From contig QQUM01000837.1 in the NCBI GenBank assembly GCA_008501545.1, forward strand, positions 1 to 8,591: a stretch of 8,591 nt of DNA, written 5' to 3'. Source of the DNA: Calditrichota bacterium. GTDB lineage: Bacteria; Zhuqueibacterota; Zhuqueibacteria; Zhuqueibacterales; Geothermadaptataceae. Within the stretch, counting starts at the first letter, position 1. Each line of letters opens with the position of its first letter. This document shows positions 1-8,378 of this stretch, piece by piece. The notes under the pieces are model-generated. The model did not search any database. It saw nothing but the letters and a program-made list of their open reading frames with translations, and was not told the DNA's origin. The translations under genes were made by a program, and so were the position numbers.

Positions 1-1204
1 TAACAAATTTAAAATTTTGCAGTAATTTTTTTCGTCTTTGTGTATTTCGGCTTGTTATATCCGAACGGCACAATGTAAGTAAATCTTCCAGATCATCTCC
101 AACCTGAAAAAGAAGGCGTCGATAAGCTGAGTCACTGCACACTTCCTCTGCAAGCGCAATGGGACGCAGGTGCAGACGGGTCAATTTCTGTACATATTTT
201 TGCCATTCGTTTGGAAGGCGCAACCGTTTGAATATACGTGGTGCCATACGCGCACCAATTTCTTCATGGCCATGAAATGTCCAGCCTTTTCCTTCAATAA
301 ATTTCTTTGTTTGTGGTTTGGCGATATCATGAAAAAGAGCTGCCAGTCGCAATTGTGGTTTATTGGTTTTTTCAGTAATATTATCGAGAACCTTGAGCGT
401 ATGTGTAAAGACGTCCTTGTGCGAATAGCCGTTTCTTTCTTCTACACCGCTCAGCGCAGAAAATTCAGGAAGAAACTGTTTTAGAATGCCAAGCTCCTCC
501 ATCAAGTGGAAATATTTTCCAGGTTTGTGTGCTGCGAGTATCTTTAGCAATTCATCCGTAATGCGTTCTTGTGAAATTATATCTAACCGATGGCTGACTT
601 CGGTTATTGCTACACGGGTTTCTTCTTCGATTTTAAATTGCAGCTGGCTGCTGAAACGTATCGCACGCATAATACGCAAGGGATCATCGGCAAATGTTGT
701 TTTCGGATCAAGCGGGGTGCGAATAATTTTTGCCCGCAAATCTTTTCTGCCATGAAAAGGATCAATAAGCGTAAAAAAATTATTCGTTCGTAGAGATATC
801 GCCATGGCATTGATGGTAAAATCACGCCGGGTGAGATCAGTCATCAAATCTGCTGGTTTAACCAGCGGCTTGCGCGAGTCGCCACGATAACTTTCCTGAC
901 GCGCACCCACAAACTCCAATTCGTGATCATCAATACCAACCATAGCTGTTCCAAAATTCTTGTAAACAGCAACGTGTTTCGAATTCAATCGCTTCCCCAC
1001 CACTTTGGCAAAAGATATCCCGTTACCGACAACCACAAAATCAATATCCTTAACGTTCTTTTTCAGGAGTGTATCCCGTACGAAACCACCGACAGTATAG
1101 ACCTCAGTGCCTACTTCCTCAGCAATCTTGCCAATTTGTTTTAAAAGATTGAGGTTTTTTTCATCAAGTAAGGATGCGAAGTGATTTGCAAATTTTTGTG
1201 ACAT
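1..1204 (-). CDS. cca: CCA-adding tRNA nucleotidyltransferase with HD domain (3' end cut by window edge)
   Basis: Class II nucleotidyltransferase that builds or repairs the 3'-CCA end of tRNA in the cytoplasm, using CTP and ATP. I translated 401 codons from the ATG at 1204-1202; the frame is still open at the window edge, so roughly the last 70-90 residues are missing if it has the usual length of this type. Visible motifs: GGFVRD (residues 39-44), metal-binding DxD as KDID (D53, D55), RRDFTINAMA (126-135), DPLRIMRAIRF (174-184), ERITDELLKIL (213-223). An HD phosphohydrolase-like domain follows, with H268 and LFHDIAK (H292, D293). Near the cut end is a TLCRSDITSRN motif typical of Bacteroidetes-type CCA enzymes. 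The start lies 41 nt inside the upstream mtnX-like gene; the next in-frame Met (88) lies beyond the active site, so a later ATG start is excluded. Poly(A) polymerase is a related alternative, but the HD domain and motif style favour the CCA enzyme. Confidence 0.92.
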   Translation of the reverse strand, partial: MSQKFANHFASLLDEKNLNLLKQIGKIAEEVGTEVYTVGGFVRDTLLKKNVKDIDFVVVGNGISFAKVVGKRLNSKHVAVYKNFGTAMVGIDDHELEFVGARQESYRGDSRKPLVKPADLMTDLTRRDFTINAMAISLRTNNFFTLIDPFHGRKDLRAKIIRTPLDPKTTFADDPLRIMRAIRFSSQLQFKIEEETRVAITEVSHRLDIISQERITDELLKILAAHKPGKYFHLMEELGILKQFLPEFSALSGVEERNGYSHKDVFTHTLKVLDNITEKTNKPQLRLAALFHDIAKPQTKKFIEGKGWTFHGHEEIGARMAPRIFKRLRLPNEWQKYVQKLTRLHLRPIALAEEVCSDSAYRRLLFQVGDDLEDLLTLCRSDITSRNTQRRKKLLQNFKFV

Positions 1205-1829
1205 CGGAAAAATTCTCAAACGGATAATAGTGTAGATTATTTTTTTCACAGTATTGTCGCAGATCATCTTTTGCAAAAATGAGATCCGCCTCGAGGACGC
1301 CGCAGCGATCCGAGTAACCATCCCCAATCATTATAGTTTTTACTCGTGGGTTTTTGTTTTTAAAGTTCCGAATATGAAAGCCTTTGCAGTTGGCACAATG
1401 CTCACAATTATTGTCGCTATATGGAAATAATGGCCTTATTCGATTACCATCTACAAATTGAATATCATTTGCTTTGACTATCAAATGAGCCAATCCGTGT
1501 TCGCGCAGAACATTCTGTATATAAATCTTAAAGCCATCGCTAAGGATGGTGATGTCAACATCACTGCTTTTACATTGTTCGTAAAACTTGAAAAAAGAAG
1601 CATCTATTTCTTGTTCTTCAGCAAGCGAACGCAGCTCTGTTGGCGTTATTTCTGCCGTCAGGCATTCCCGGTGATACATTTCACAGGAAGAAATGTTACC
1701 CGCCATCCATTCATTGACAGCATCCATGCAGCGTGATGCATCGCCATACTGAATAAACAGCTGCGCACCAACGTCCTGCTGTGCAACGGTGCCATCAAAG
1801 TCGGAAAAAATGTGCCAGGCATTTTGCAT
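1164..1829 (-). CDS. MtnX-like HAD-IB family phosphatase
   Basis: A 221-residue cytoplasmic HAD-superfamily phosphatase, full length for the family. Visible motifs: motif I SDFDGT with nucleophile D10 and acid/base D12, motif II S97 in TILSDGF, motif III K149, motif IV GDGYSD (D170, D174). The cap region lies between motifs I and II. Before motif III is a Cys-rich stretch, CEHCANCKG (C142, C145, C148), which resembles the short Cys clusters seen in MtnX-like and phosphoserine-phosphatase-like proteins. MtnX removes the phosphate from 2-hydroxy-3-keto-5-methylthiopentenyl-1-phosphate in methionine salvage, but no other salvage gene lies nearby, so the substrate is inferred from family resemblance only. 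The ATG start puts motif I at residue 10, as expected. No good Shine-Dalgarno is present, only a weak GTGGA. The gene starts 17 nt after the ppdK terminator hairpin and overlaps the CCA gene by 41 nt in a different frame. Confidence 0.8.
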   Translation of the reverse strand: MQNAWHIFSDFDGTVAQQDVGAQLFIQYGDASRCMDAVNEWMAGNISSCEMYHRECLTAEITPTELRSLAEEQEIDASFFKFYEQCKSSDVDITILSDGFKIYIQNVLREHGLAHLIVKANDIQFVDGNRIRPLFPYSDNNCEHCANCKGFHIRNFKNKNPRVKTIMIGDGYSDRCGVLEADLIFAKDDLRQYCEKNNLHYYPFENFSDVTKICKSLRILT

Positions 1830-1846
1830 TTATTTTGTCCACAACA

Positions 1847-1877
1847 AAAATCGCCCCGGATTTACCAGGGCGATTTT
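1847..1877 (-). terminator. Rho-independent-type terminator after ppdK
   Basis: A perfect 10-bp stem, AAAATCGCCC paired with GGGCGATTTT, flanks an 11-nt loop that can add two more G-C pairs after one mismatch. Read on the minus strand, the hairpin starts 28 nt after the ppdK stop codon and its 3' arm runs into TTTTTGTTG, a U-rich tail. The A/T ends make it nearly symmetrical, so it could work in both directions, but all genes here run leftwards. It ends just 17 nt before the ATG of the mtnX-like gene, so read-through or a promoter overlapping the hairpin must supply that gene. Confidence 0.8.
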
Positions 1878-1905
1878 CTATTTAGCTAGATTTTACAACA
1901 TACGA

Positions 1906-4614
1906 TTATTTTTCTTCAAGCACTGCCTGTGCAGCTGCGAGACGAGCAATCGGTACTCGGAATGGTGAACAACTGACGTAATTCATGCCGGCACGATGGC
2001 AGAATTTAACCGAAGAGGGTTCCCCTCCGTGCTCACCACAGATACCAACTTTCATCCCATCGCGAGTTGAACGGCCTTTTTGCACGCCCATCTCGACCAA
2101 TTGTCCAACACCAACCTGATCCAGTTTTTCAAACGGATCGGCTTCCACGATATCCTGATCGACATAGATCGGCAGGAATTTACCGGCATCATCGCGGGAG
2201 ATACCGAGCGTGGTTTGTGTCAGGTCGTTTGTCCCAAAGCTGAAGAATTCAGCAACTTCCGCAATTTCATCAGCGGTCAGCGCTGCTCGCGGAAGCTCGA
2301 TCATTGTCCCGACCATGTAGTCGACTTCAATACCCTGAGCTGCAAAGACATCAGCGGCAACCTTGCGGATAACTTTTTCCTGGTTGCGCAATTCTGTCAC
2401 ATGCCCAACAAGCGGCACCATGATTTCAGGCAGAACATCGACACCGGCCTTTTTCACTTCGCATGCTGCTTCGAGAATTGCAGTCGTCTGCATTTCGGTG
2501 ATTTCCGGATAGACAAGGCCGAGACGACATCCTCGGTGGCCGAGCATCGGATTCAATTCATGCAGTTGTTCTATTTTTGTATGCAATTTCTCTACTGGAA
2601 CGCCCATGTCTTTTGCCAGGGCATCAATTTCTTTGTCGGATTGTGGCAAAAATTCATGCAACGGTGGATCGAGCAAACGAATAGTTACCGGTTTTCCATC
2701 CATGGCTTTGAAGATGCCGGCAAAATCGTCTTTTTGCATTGGTTGCAATTTAGCCAATGCTTTTTTACGTCCAACTAAATCATCTGACAGAATCATCTCA
2801 CGGACGGAATCGATGCGGTCGCCTTCAAAGAACATATGCTCCGTACGTGTCAGGCCAATGCCCTCCGCACCAAAAGCGATGGCAGTGGCAGCCTGATCAG
2901 GCTGGTCTGCATTTGTACGCACATTCAATTTGCGAACTTCGTCTGCCCACTCCATCAGCTTTGCGTATGTGTGGTACGTGTCGGAATCTTCCGGCTTCAT
3001 GGATTTCTCCAGCAGGACTTGTAGCACTTCAGACGGTTTTGTTGTAACGTGGCCTTCCATAACTTCACCGGTGGAGCCGTCAAGAGAGATCCAATCGCCT
3101 TCTTTCAAAACTTTCCCACCAGCGTTCACCTGACGTTTCTTGTAATCGATCTGCAAGGACTCACAGCCAACGACGCACACACGGCCCATTTGGCGTCCAA
3201 CCAATGCTGCGTGCGATGTCATGCCACCACGTGCAGTGAGAATTCCTTCGGCTGCGTGCATGCCCTGAATATCTTCAGGTGATGTCTCAATCCGGACGAG
3301 AACAACATCTTCACCTTTTGCTTTCCATTCAACCGCGTCCGGTGCGTTGAAGACAATACGGCCGGTTGCGGCACCCGGGCCGGCATTTAAGCCTTTTGCA
3401 AAGAGTCCTTTGTCCTGAATGTTTTTTGCCTTTTCGTCAGCATCAAAAATAGGACGCAGCAGCTGATTTAACATGTTTGGCTCTACTCGCATAAGTGCTT
3501 CTTCTTTGGTTATGAGCCCTTCCTCGACCATGTCGACAGCGATTTTCACAGCTGCAAATCCGGTGCGTTTACCAGCACGGGTCTGCAACATCCACAAGTG
3601 GCCATTTTGAATGGTGAACTCATAATCCTGCATATCTTTATAGTGTCTTTCCAGTTTCGTAGCGAAGTTGGTTAATTCGTCATACGATTCCTGGGAAAAT
3701 TTACTCATGTTTTCAAATGGTTCCGGCGTTCTTGTTCCTGCAACGACATCCTCACCTTGTGCATTGACCAGGTATTCACCATAAGGCGTGTTTTCACCGG
3801 TGGCAGGATCACGCGTAAAACCAACTCCGGTGGCACAATCATCGCCCATGTTACCATAAACCATAGACTGTACATTCACGGCAGTTCCCCAGGCATCCGG
3901 AAAACCATTTAATTTACGGTAAACGATGGCCCGTTCGTTATTCCAGGAACCAAAAACTGCTGTAATCGCGCCCCACAGTTGCACCATCGGATCTTCCGGG
4001 AATTCATGACCGGTTTGCTCAAGAATGGCAGCCTTAAACTCGGAGACAAGATCTTTTAAGTCGTCTGCTGTCAATTCAGTATCATATTTAATACCGCGAG
4101 CTTCTTTTTTATTATCAAGAATTTCTTCGAACGGATCAACATCATCCTTTGATTTCGGTTTTAAATCGAGAACAACATCACCATACATTTGAACAAAACG
4201 TCTGTAGCAGTCCCAGGCAAAACGTTCGTTGTTCGTTTTTGCGGCCAGACCCTTCACAGTCGTATCATTGAGACCGAGATTTAAAATCGTATCCATCATC
4301 CCCGGCATGGAAACACGGGCGCCACTGCGCACTGATAAAAGAAGTGGATTTTGATCATCACTAAACCCGGCTCCCATCACTTTCTCGATGCCACCCAGGC
4401 CTTCTTTTACCTGGCCTTCCAGTTCTGCTGGATAATTTTGGTTATTTTCGTAATAGAGCGTACAGACTTCTGTTGTGATTGTAAAACCTGCCGGAACCGG
4501 GATGTCAAGATTGGCCATTTCGGCCAGATTTGCCCCTTTTCCTCCAAGAAGATTTTTCATATCGGCACGACCATCTGCGCTGCCACCACCAAAACTATAA
4601 ACATATTTAGACAT
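1906..4614 (-). CDS. ppdK: Pyruvate, phosphate dikinase
   Basis: Cytoplasmic enzyme that interconverts PEP + AMP + PPi and pyruvate + ATP + Pi, acting in glycolysis or gluconeogenesis depending on the cell's state. At 902 residues it is full length (the Clostridium symbiosum enzyme is about 874). Domains in order: N-terminal ATP-grasp nucleotide-binding domain ([10 protein letters not shown] at 24-33, [16 protein letters not shown] at 94-109, [10 protein letters not shown] near 343-352); central swivelling phosphohistidine domain with GGMTSHAA, catalytic H468 and the adjacent T466, which is the residue type regulated by phosphorylation in plants; C-terminal TIM-barrel PEP/pyruvate domain with [10 protein letters not shown] (587-596), GHRGCRLG (692-699), MIELPRAAL with metal ligand E773, FGTNDLTQ (793-800) and GICGEHGG with catalytic C859. 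These separate it from PEP synthase, which has a different N-terminal region and a shorter chain. The ATG has a good GGAG ribosome site. It ends at a clear terminator. No other carbon-metabolism gene is adjacent. Confidence 0.98.
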   Translation of the reverse strand: MSKYVYSFGGGSADGRADMKNLLGGKGANLAEMANLDIPVPAGFTITTEVCTLYYENNQNYPAELEGQVKEGLGGIEKVMGAGFSDDQNPLLLSVRSGARVSMPGMMDTILNLGLNDTTVKGLAAKTNNERFAWDCYRRFVQMYGDVVLDLKPKSKDDVDPFEEILDNKKEARGIKYDTELTADDLKDLVSEFKAAILEQTGHEFPEDPMVQLWGAITAVFGSWNNERAIVYRKLNGFPDAWGTAVNVQSMVYGNMGDDCATGVGFTRDPATGENTPYGEYLVNAQGEDVVAGTRTPEPFENMSKFSQESYDELTNFATKLERHYKDMQDYEFTIQNGHLWMLQTRAGKRTGFAAVKIAVDMVEEGLITKEEALMRVEPNMLNQLLRPIFDADEKAKNIQDKGLFAKGLNAGPGAATGRIVFNAPDAVEWKAKGEDVVLVRIETSPEDIQGMHAAEGILTARGGMTSHAALVGRQMGRVCVVGCESLQIDYKKRQVNAGGKVLKEGDWISLDGSTGEVMEGHVTTKPSEVLQVLLEKSMKPEDSDTYHTYAKLMEWADEVRKLNVRTNADQPDQAATAIAFGAEGIGLTRTEHMFFEGDRIDSVREMILSDDLVGRKKALAKLQPMQKDDFAGIFKAMDGKPVTIRLLDPPLHEFLPQSDKEIDALAKDMGVPVEKLHTKIEQLHELNPMLGHRGCRLGLVYPEITEMQTTAILEAACEVKKAGVDVLPEIMVPLVGHVTELRNQEKVIRKVAADVFAAQGIEVDYMVGTMIELPRAALTADEIAEVAEFFSFGTNDLTQTTLGISRDDAGKFLPIYVDQDIVEADPFEKLDQVGVGQLVEMGVQKGRSTRDGMKVGICGEHGGEPSSVKFCHRAGMNYVSCSPFRVPIARLAAAQAVLEEK

Positions 4615-4660
4615 ATTGTAACTCCATAAATGTAAATTAATTAATTATGTGCAGATTACT
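4615..4660 (-). promoter_or_regulatory. ppdK leader with Shine-Dalgarno and AT-rich spacer
   Basis: This 46-bp gap separates the protease stop from the ppdK ATG. GGAG at 4622-4625 lies 7 nt from the ATG and is the best Shine-Dalgarno sequence in the window, which fixes the ppdK start. The rest is very AT-rich, with a 12-bp palindromic AATTAATTAATT (4635-4646). The gap could hold or overlap a ppdK promoter, but I see no pair of -35/-10 boxes that I would defend, nor a clear Bacteroidetes TTTG/TAnnTTTG pair. The ribosome site is well supported; promoter activity is a guess. Confidence 0.5.
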
Positions 4661-6361
4661 TTATATTTTATCATCCGGTTGAAGTAGTGCCGTGAATTCA
4701 GGCACATTTTGTATAAGTTTTAAAGCTGCTTTTAAAGCTCTATCATTTTTAAAACCCGCTCTTATTTTTGCAGATGAACCGCCTTGTTTGGTTGCCAACT
4801 CCAGTTCAAGCTGTTTTTTGATAAATTCACGATTTTGAGAAAACGTATCATGAAAAGATTGATTCAATACTGCCTGAATTGCGGTAATTTGCGGTTCAAG
4901 ATTGTAAAATTTGCCTTCTTTTTTTAGAACCGTAACGAAATCTTCAAATTCATTCTGACTTTCTGATTCGTAGCTGAACTTATGCTTTTCCAGATAGGCT
5001 TTGAAATCCTCAATCATCCCCGGTGTCACTAGAGATGTTTCTTCCGTCTGCGTGTGTGTATTTGCAAAGTTGACAGCATAATTAAAAATCATAGACTGTC
5101 GCAACAGGCTCTTTTGAAAAGAATTTAGCGAGTCGACGACAACGGTGATGTCTGGCACCACGCCACCCCTTCCATGGACTTCACGTCCAATTGCTGTGCT
5201 AAATACTTTCAAACTATCTGGAATGCGGTCGACCGCATTATCTGTAGAAAGCAGGACTTTCTCTTTTTCTTTTCGTGTACGTCGGTCCTTCTGAATGAGA
5301 CGGCCACTTGGTAAATAATATTTTGCCGTTGTCAATTTAAGTTGTGCATCTCTGTTTATTTCAATGATACTCTGTACCAGGCCTTTGCCGTAGGTTGGCT
5401 GGCCAACAATGACACCGCGGTCCAAATCCTGTATAGCGCCAGCAACGATTTCAGACGCGGACGCACTAAAACTGTTAACAAGCAAAACCAGATTTTGATT
5501 TGGAAGCAAAGGCGCATTTTCACTAAAATACCGTTGTACAGTTTCAGGGGTGCGACCTTGCGTTGAAACGATGAATTCACCTTTCGGGAGGAAAATATCT
5601 GCGACACCGACGGCTGCTTCGAGTAAACCACCGGGATTGTTGCGTAGATCGATTATTATGCCGCCTGTCATACCTTTGTTTTTTAATCCTATGACGGCTT
5701 GACGCATTTCAGCAGTTGCATTCTTTGAAAAACGGGAAAGTTTTATATAACCGACACTATCCGCAATGAGGTCGGAGAATACGACGTCTTTTACAATTAT
5801 TTCGGCCCGGACAAGTCTGAATTCCAGCGGCTCATCAACTCCTGAGCGGGAAACTTCGATGTTTACAGCTGTCCCGATTTCCCCACGCATTAATTCGGCC
5901 ACCTCATTCACCGTCATGTCTTCGGTGGAAACTCCGTCAACGCGGACGATGCGATCACCTTCGCGGCACCCGGCACGGGCCGCAGGCGTGTCATCGTAAG
6001 GCGGTTCCATAACTGTCGGCCAATGATCACGAACGCCGATTACCATACCAAGGCCACCATAGCGCCCGGTGGTTAAAATTTTCAGCTGTGTGTTTTCTTC
6101 CCCTTCGATCAAAATTGTGTAATCGTCGACTGCAGTCAGCATAGCATCAATGCCGATATTCATCAATTTATGTGGATCGACGACATCAATGTATTTATTG
6201 GTAACTTCCTGATACACCTTACCAAAGTAGATTATGTTTTTCTGCACCTCGCCAAGATAATCGATTTTAAATGCTTTGCTTTCATGGGAAAGCCAGCCAG
6301 CAAAGACAATACAAGCCAAACAGGCAACAAGAAGCCGGGAGAGGTGTTCTTTTTTAATCAT
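4661..6361 (-). CDS. C-terminal processing protease, peptidase family S41 with PDZ domain
   Basis: A 566-residue serine protease of the Tsp/CtpA/CtpB family, which cuts proteins from or near their C-termini outside the cytoplasm. A basic start followed by a hydrophobic segment (about 7-25) acts as signal peptide or membrane anchor. A PDZ domain (about 101-172) contains the GGLGMVIG carboxylate-binding loop and GDRIVRVDG. The S41 core (about 195-340) has RNNPGG (240-245) and the catalytic Ser-Lys dyad: S301 in SFSASASE and K326 in YGKG. The 25-residue spacing and the following Q330 match the E. coli Tsp S430/K455/Q459 arrangement. About 220 further residues form a helical C-terminal region, as in the long proteases common in Bacteroidetes and relatives. 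The start ATG overlaps the tmk stop by 4 nt (ATGA) and is preceded by GGAG at 6370-6373 with 8-nt spacing, so the two genes are probably translationally coupled. The substrate is unknown. Confidence 0.95.
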   Translation of the reverse strand: MIKKEHLSRLLVACLACIVFAGWLSHESKAFKIDYLGEVQKNIIYFGKVYQEVTNKYIDVVDPHKLMNIGIDAMLTAVDDYTILIEGEENTQLKILTTGRYGGLGMVIGVRDHWPTVMEPPYDDTPAARAGCREGDRIVRVDGVSTEDMTVNEVAELMRGEIGTAVNIEVSRSGVDEPLEFRLVRAEIIVKDVVFSDLIADSVGYIKLSRFSKNATAEMRQAVIGLKNKGMTGGIIIDLRNNPGGLLEAAVGVADIFLPKGEFIVSTQGRTPETVQRYFSENAPLLPNQNLVLLVNSFSASASEIVAGAIQDLDRGVIVGQPTYGKGLVQSIIEINRDAQLKLTTAKYYLPSGRLIQKDRRTRKEKEKVLLSTDNAVDRIPDSLKVFSTAIGREVHGRGGVVPDITVVVDSLNSFQKSLLRQSMIFNYAVNFANTHTQTEETSLVTPGMIEDFKAYLEKHKFSYESESQNEFEDFVTVLKKEGKFYNLEPQITAIQAVLNQSFHDTFSQNREFIKKQLELELATKQGGSSAKIRAGFKNDRALKAALKLIQNVPEFTALLQPDDKI

Positions 6362-6373
6362 TTCTTATTCTCC
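6358..6373 (-). promoter_or_regulatory. tmk/protease ATGA overlap with internal ribosome site
   Basis: The tmk stop TGA (6358-6360) shares bases with the protease start ATG (6359-6361). GGAG at 6370-6373, inside the last codons of tmk, is placed 8 nt before that ATG. The arrangement is seen directly; translational re-initiation or coupling is inferred from it. Confidence 0.75.
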
Positions 6374-7011
6374 AGTTCAAATCCTATGTCCTTCGCAAAG
6401 GTGTATATCTTTTCCCACACTTCATTCTCCTGTGTTTTTACAGGGTTCTCTGCGTCGATTACAACGAACCGATGGAAATTTTCCTGTGCAATTTGCAGGT
6501 ACCCGTTGCGTACGCGCTGATGAAAAGCAAGGGTTTCTGCTTCGAGCCTGTCGTCGCTTTTGCCGGCATTTTCCCGGCGTTGTTTTGCTGTTTCAAGGCT
6601 GAGATCAAACAAAAACGTTAAATCGGGGTGCAAACCGTTTGTCGCCAGCTGGATTGCAGCATCAATCATTTGAATATCAAGCGCTCTGCCATACCCCTGA
6701 AAAGCAGCTGTCGAGTCTGTATACCGATCGCAAATAACAGCTTTACCCACTGCTAATGCAGGTCGAATTACCTCCTCAACAATTTGCGCACGTGCTGCCG
6801 CGAACAGCAGCAATTCTGTGCGTGCATGCATATTTGCATGTGCATTGTCCAACAGGAGTGCACGAACATTTTCCGATATTACTGTACCACCCGGTTCACG
6901 TACATAAATATGATTGATGTTCAACGCAGAAAATTTTTTCAACAGGGATTTCGCCTGTGTCGTTTTTCCACAACCATCGACACCTTCAAATGTAATAAAA
7001 AATCCACTCAT
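6358..7011 (-). CDS. tmk: Thymidylate (dTMP) kinase
   Basis: Cytoplasmic kinase that phosphorylates dTMP to dTDP with ATP, needed for dTTP synthesis and DNA replication. With the ATG at 7011-7009 it is 217 residues, the usual size. Motifs: P-loop GVDGCGKT (residues 10-17), REPGG (38-42) for nucleotide-monophosphate binding, DRYTDSTAAFQGYGR (about 95-109), and a LID region with basic residues, QRRENAGKSDDRLE (about 144-157). The P-loop lacks the Arg of the eukaryotic type and the LID supplies Arg and Lys, so this is the bacterial type II form. A longer reading from a TTG at 7062 adds 17 residues, but it lies inside the MATE gene and places the P-loop too far from the N-terminus; I reject it. 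The chosen start follows the MATE stop by 8 nt with no strong Shine-Dalgarno, suggesting cotranscription with MATE upstream and the protease gene downstream. Confidence 0.96.
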   Translation of the reverse strand: MSGFFITFEGVDGCGKTTQAKSLLKKFSALNINHIYVREPGGTVISENVRALLLDNAHANMHARTELLLFAAARAQIVEEVIRPALAVGKAVICDRYTDSTAAFQGYGRALDIQMIDAAIQLATNGLHPDLTFLFDLSLETAKQRRENAGKSDDRLEAETLAFHQRVRNGYLQIAQENFHRFVVIDAENPVKTQENEVWEKIYTFAKDIGFELENKK

Positions 7012-7019
7012 ATGCAGTC

Positions 7020-8357
7020 TTAAAAATCGATAAACTTCCACTTGCCACCACGAAAACGCCAATAATTTAAAATCAGGCGCGTGGTTTCGTCAATCATGTG
7101 TACTGTCCATAATCCCCAAAGCGAGAGATTGAAAATAAATACAGAAGCCCAGGTGCAGCCGACTTCAAAAAAGATCACACCAGCGACCGTCGTCCACATA
7201 AGCCATTTCAAATCACCAGCACCACGCAGATTACCAATGACGACACCATTTACGGCTTTTGGAACCTGTGTGAGTGCAAAGGCCACCACAACAGTTGATC
7301 CCACCTTCAATACCTGTGGATCATCGGTAAATACTGTGATAATTTGTTTTGCAAAATAGATTGTGAGCGTAACAACTATTATGACGAAAACATACACAAC
7401 CCAACCAGTCATCTCAGCTGTTTTTTGGGCCAGCTTTTTCTCTTCTGCGCCAAGATTTTTTCCCATCAGTGTCATCGCTGCCATGCCGAATCCAAAATAA
7501 AACATGGAAAGAACAGCTTGAATGCGCAAGAAAACCTGATGAGCCGCCAGGGTAGTCACACCGAGAAGCGCCGCATACATCGAGACGACGAGCAGGCCAA
7601 TTGACCAGGCCAATTGTTCCACCGTTGTTGGCAGGCCGGCACTAAACAGTTTTTTAAATGTCTGCCAGTTCGGAGTCGTCATCTCTTTGAACGAGAGGAA
7701 GAGCGTCATTTTGCGGCTGCGCAGCAAATATGTTGTGATACACGCCCCGAAAGAATGCGATATCCCAACAGCAATTGCAGCGCCGAAGACCTCCAGCCGC
7801 GGCGCGCCAAAAAGTCCGAAGATGAGCGTGGGTGCGAGAAGCAGGTTTAACGAGTTTATTGTCAGGTTGATAATCATAGAGTGGACCGTATCTCCAGAAC
7901 CTCGGATCACACCCACGGCGACAAAATTTGTTATAATAACTGGTGCGAAGAATGCGACTGTACTTAAATAGGTGACGCCGGCATTACGGGCTTCACCGCT
8001 TGCTTCCCGGATCAGGCTTAAAAGCCAGGGTGCACCAAAATACCAGGTAAGTCCCAGGATGAAACTCAAAATCATTCCCATCATCACAGTTTGCCCAAGC
8101 ACGTGGTTGGCTTGCCATTTGTTCCCAGCACCAAGATGTCGGGTGAGAATCAGGGATGCGCCGACTATAAAGGTGAGCAATACCGTCATACACACGACGA
8201 GAATCTGGATAGCCATACCCACGCCTGCAAAGGCAGCTGCGCTAATTTGTCCTATGAGGATCGTTTCAATTGTCCACATTATCGTTTGTGACGACAAGTC
8301 GATGACAGCGGGCAATGAAGTTTTAAGGATAGATTTTAACGGGGACTTTCGCTTCAA
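7020..8357 (-). CDS. MATE-family multidrug/toxin efflux transporter (TTG start)
   Basis: A 445-residue inner-membrane protein with about twelve hydrophobic segments, the normal size and topology for MATE (NorM/DinF-like) cation-coupled exporters of organic cations and drugs. The two-fold repeat is visible: GASLILTRHLGAG (66-78) in the first half corresponds to MAAMTLMGKNLGA (292-304) in the second, and RGSGDT (152-157) corresponds to RGAGDL (378-383). The N-terminal LPAVIDLSSQTIMWTIETIL (15-34) is the typical first helix. Substrate and coupling ion cannot be read from the sequence. The start is TTG at 8357-8355: an in-frame TAA lies upstream inside the hairpin with no ATG or GTG between, and the first in-frame ATG (residue 27) would cut helix 1. 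No Shine-Dalgarno is visible, and a strong hairpin ends 21 nt upstream. It is followed closely by tmk. Confidence 0.93.
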   Translation of the reverse strand: MKRKSPLKSILKTSLPAVIDLSSQTIMWTIETILIGQISAAAFAGVGMAIQILVVCMTVLLTFIVGASLILTRHLGAGNKWQANHVLGQTVMMGMILSFILGLTWYFGAPWLLSLIREASGEARNAGVTYLSTVAFFAPVIITNFVAVGVIRGSGDTVHSMIINLTINSLNLLLAPTLIFGLFGAPRLEVFGAAIAVGISHSFGACITTYLLRSRKMTLFLSFKEMTTPNWQTFKKLFSAGLPTTVEQLAWSIGLLVVSMYAALLGVTTLAAHQVFLRIQAVLSMFYFGFGMAAMTLMGKNLGAEEKKLAQKTAEMTGWVVYVFVIIVVTLTIYFAKQIITVFTDDPQVLKVGSTVVVAFALTQVPKAVNGVVIGNLRGAGDLKWLMWTTVAGVIFFEVGCTWASVFIFNLSLWGLWTVHMIDETTRLILNYWRFRGGKWKFIDF

Positions 8358-8378
8358 TTTTTTACCAAGTAGAAAGAA

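Noticed and set aside
170..484. 104-codon plus-strand open frame at the left end
   Set aside because: It is antisense to the HD-domain part of the CCA enzyme, whose motifs are unmistakable in the minus frame.
2080..2778. 232-codon plus-strand open frame opposite ppdK
   Set aside because: It lies wholly antisense to strongly conserved ppdK coding sequence, its product shows no recognisable domain and is Cys/His/Phe-rich as expected of a shadow frame, and it has no gene-like context.
4635..4646. AATTAATTAATT palindrome in the ppdK leader as an operator
   Set aside because: A short AT-only palindrome in an AT-rich gap is likely by chance, and no second copy or flanking box supports a regulator site.
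6308..6361. Possible lipobox (LVAC, Cys14) in the protease N-terminus
   Set aside because: Only about four hydrophobic residues precede the Cys, too few for a lipoprotein signal; the hydrophobic stretch continues past it, which fits a signal peptide or anchor better.
7012..7062. 17-residue N-terminal extension of tmk from a TTG codon
   Set aside because: It would overlap the MATE gene by 43 nt and put the P-loop unusually far from the N-terminus; the ATG at 7011 gives the standard thymidylate kinase N-terminus and length.
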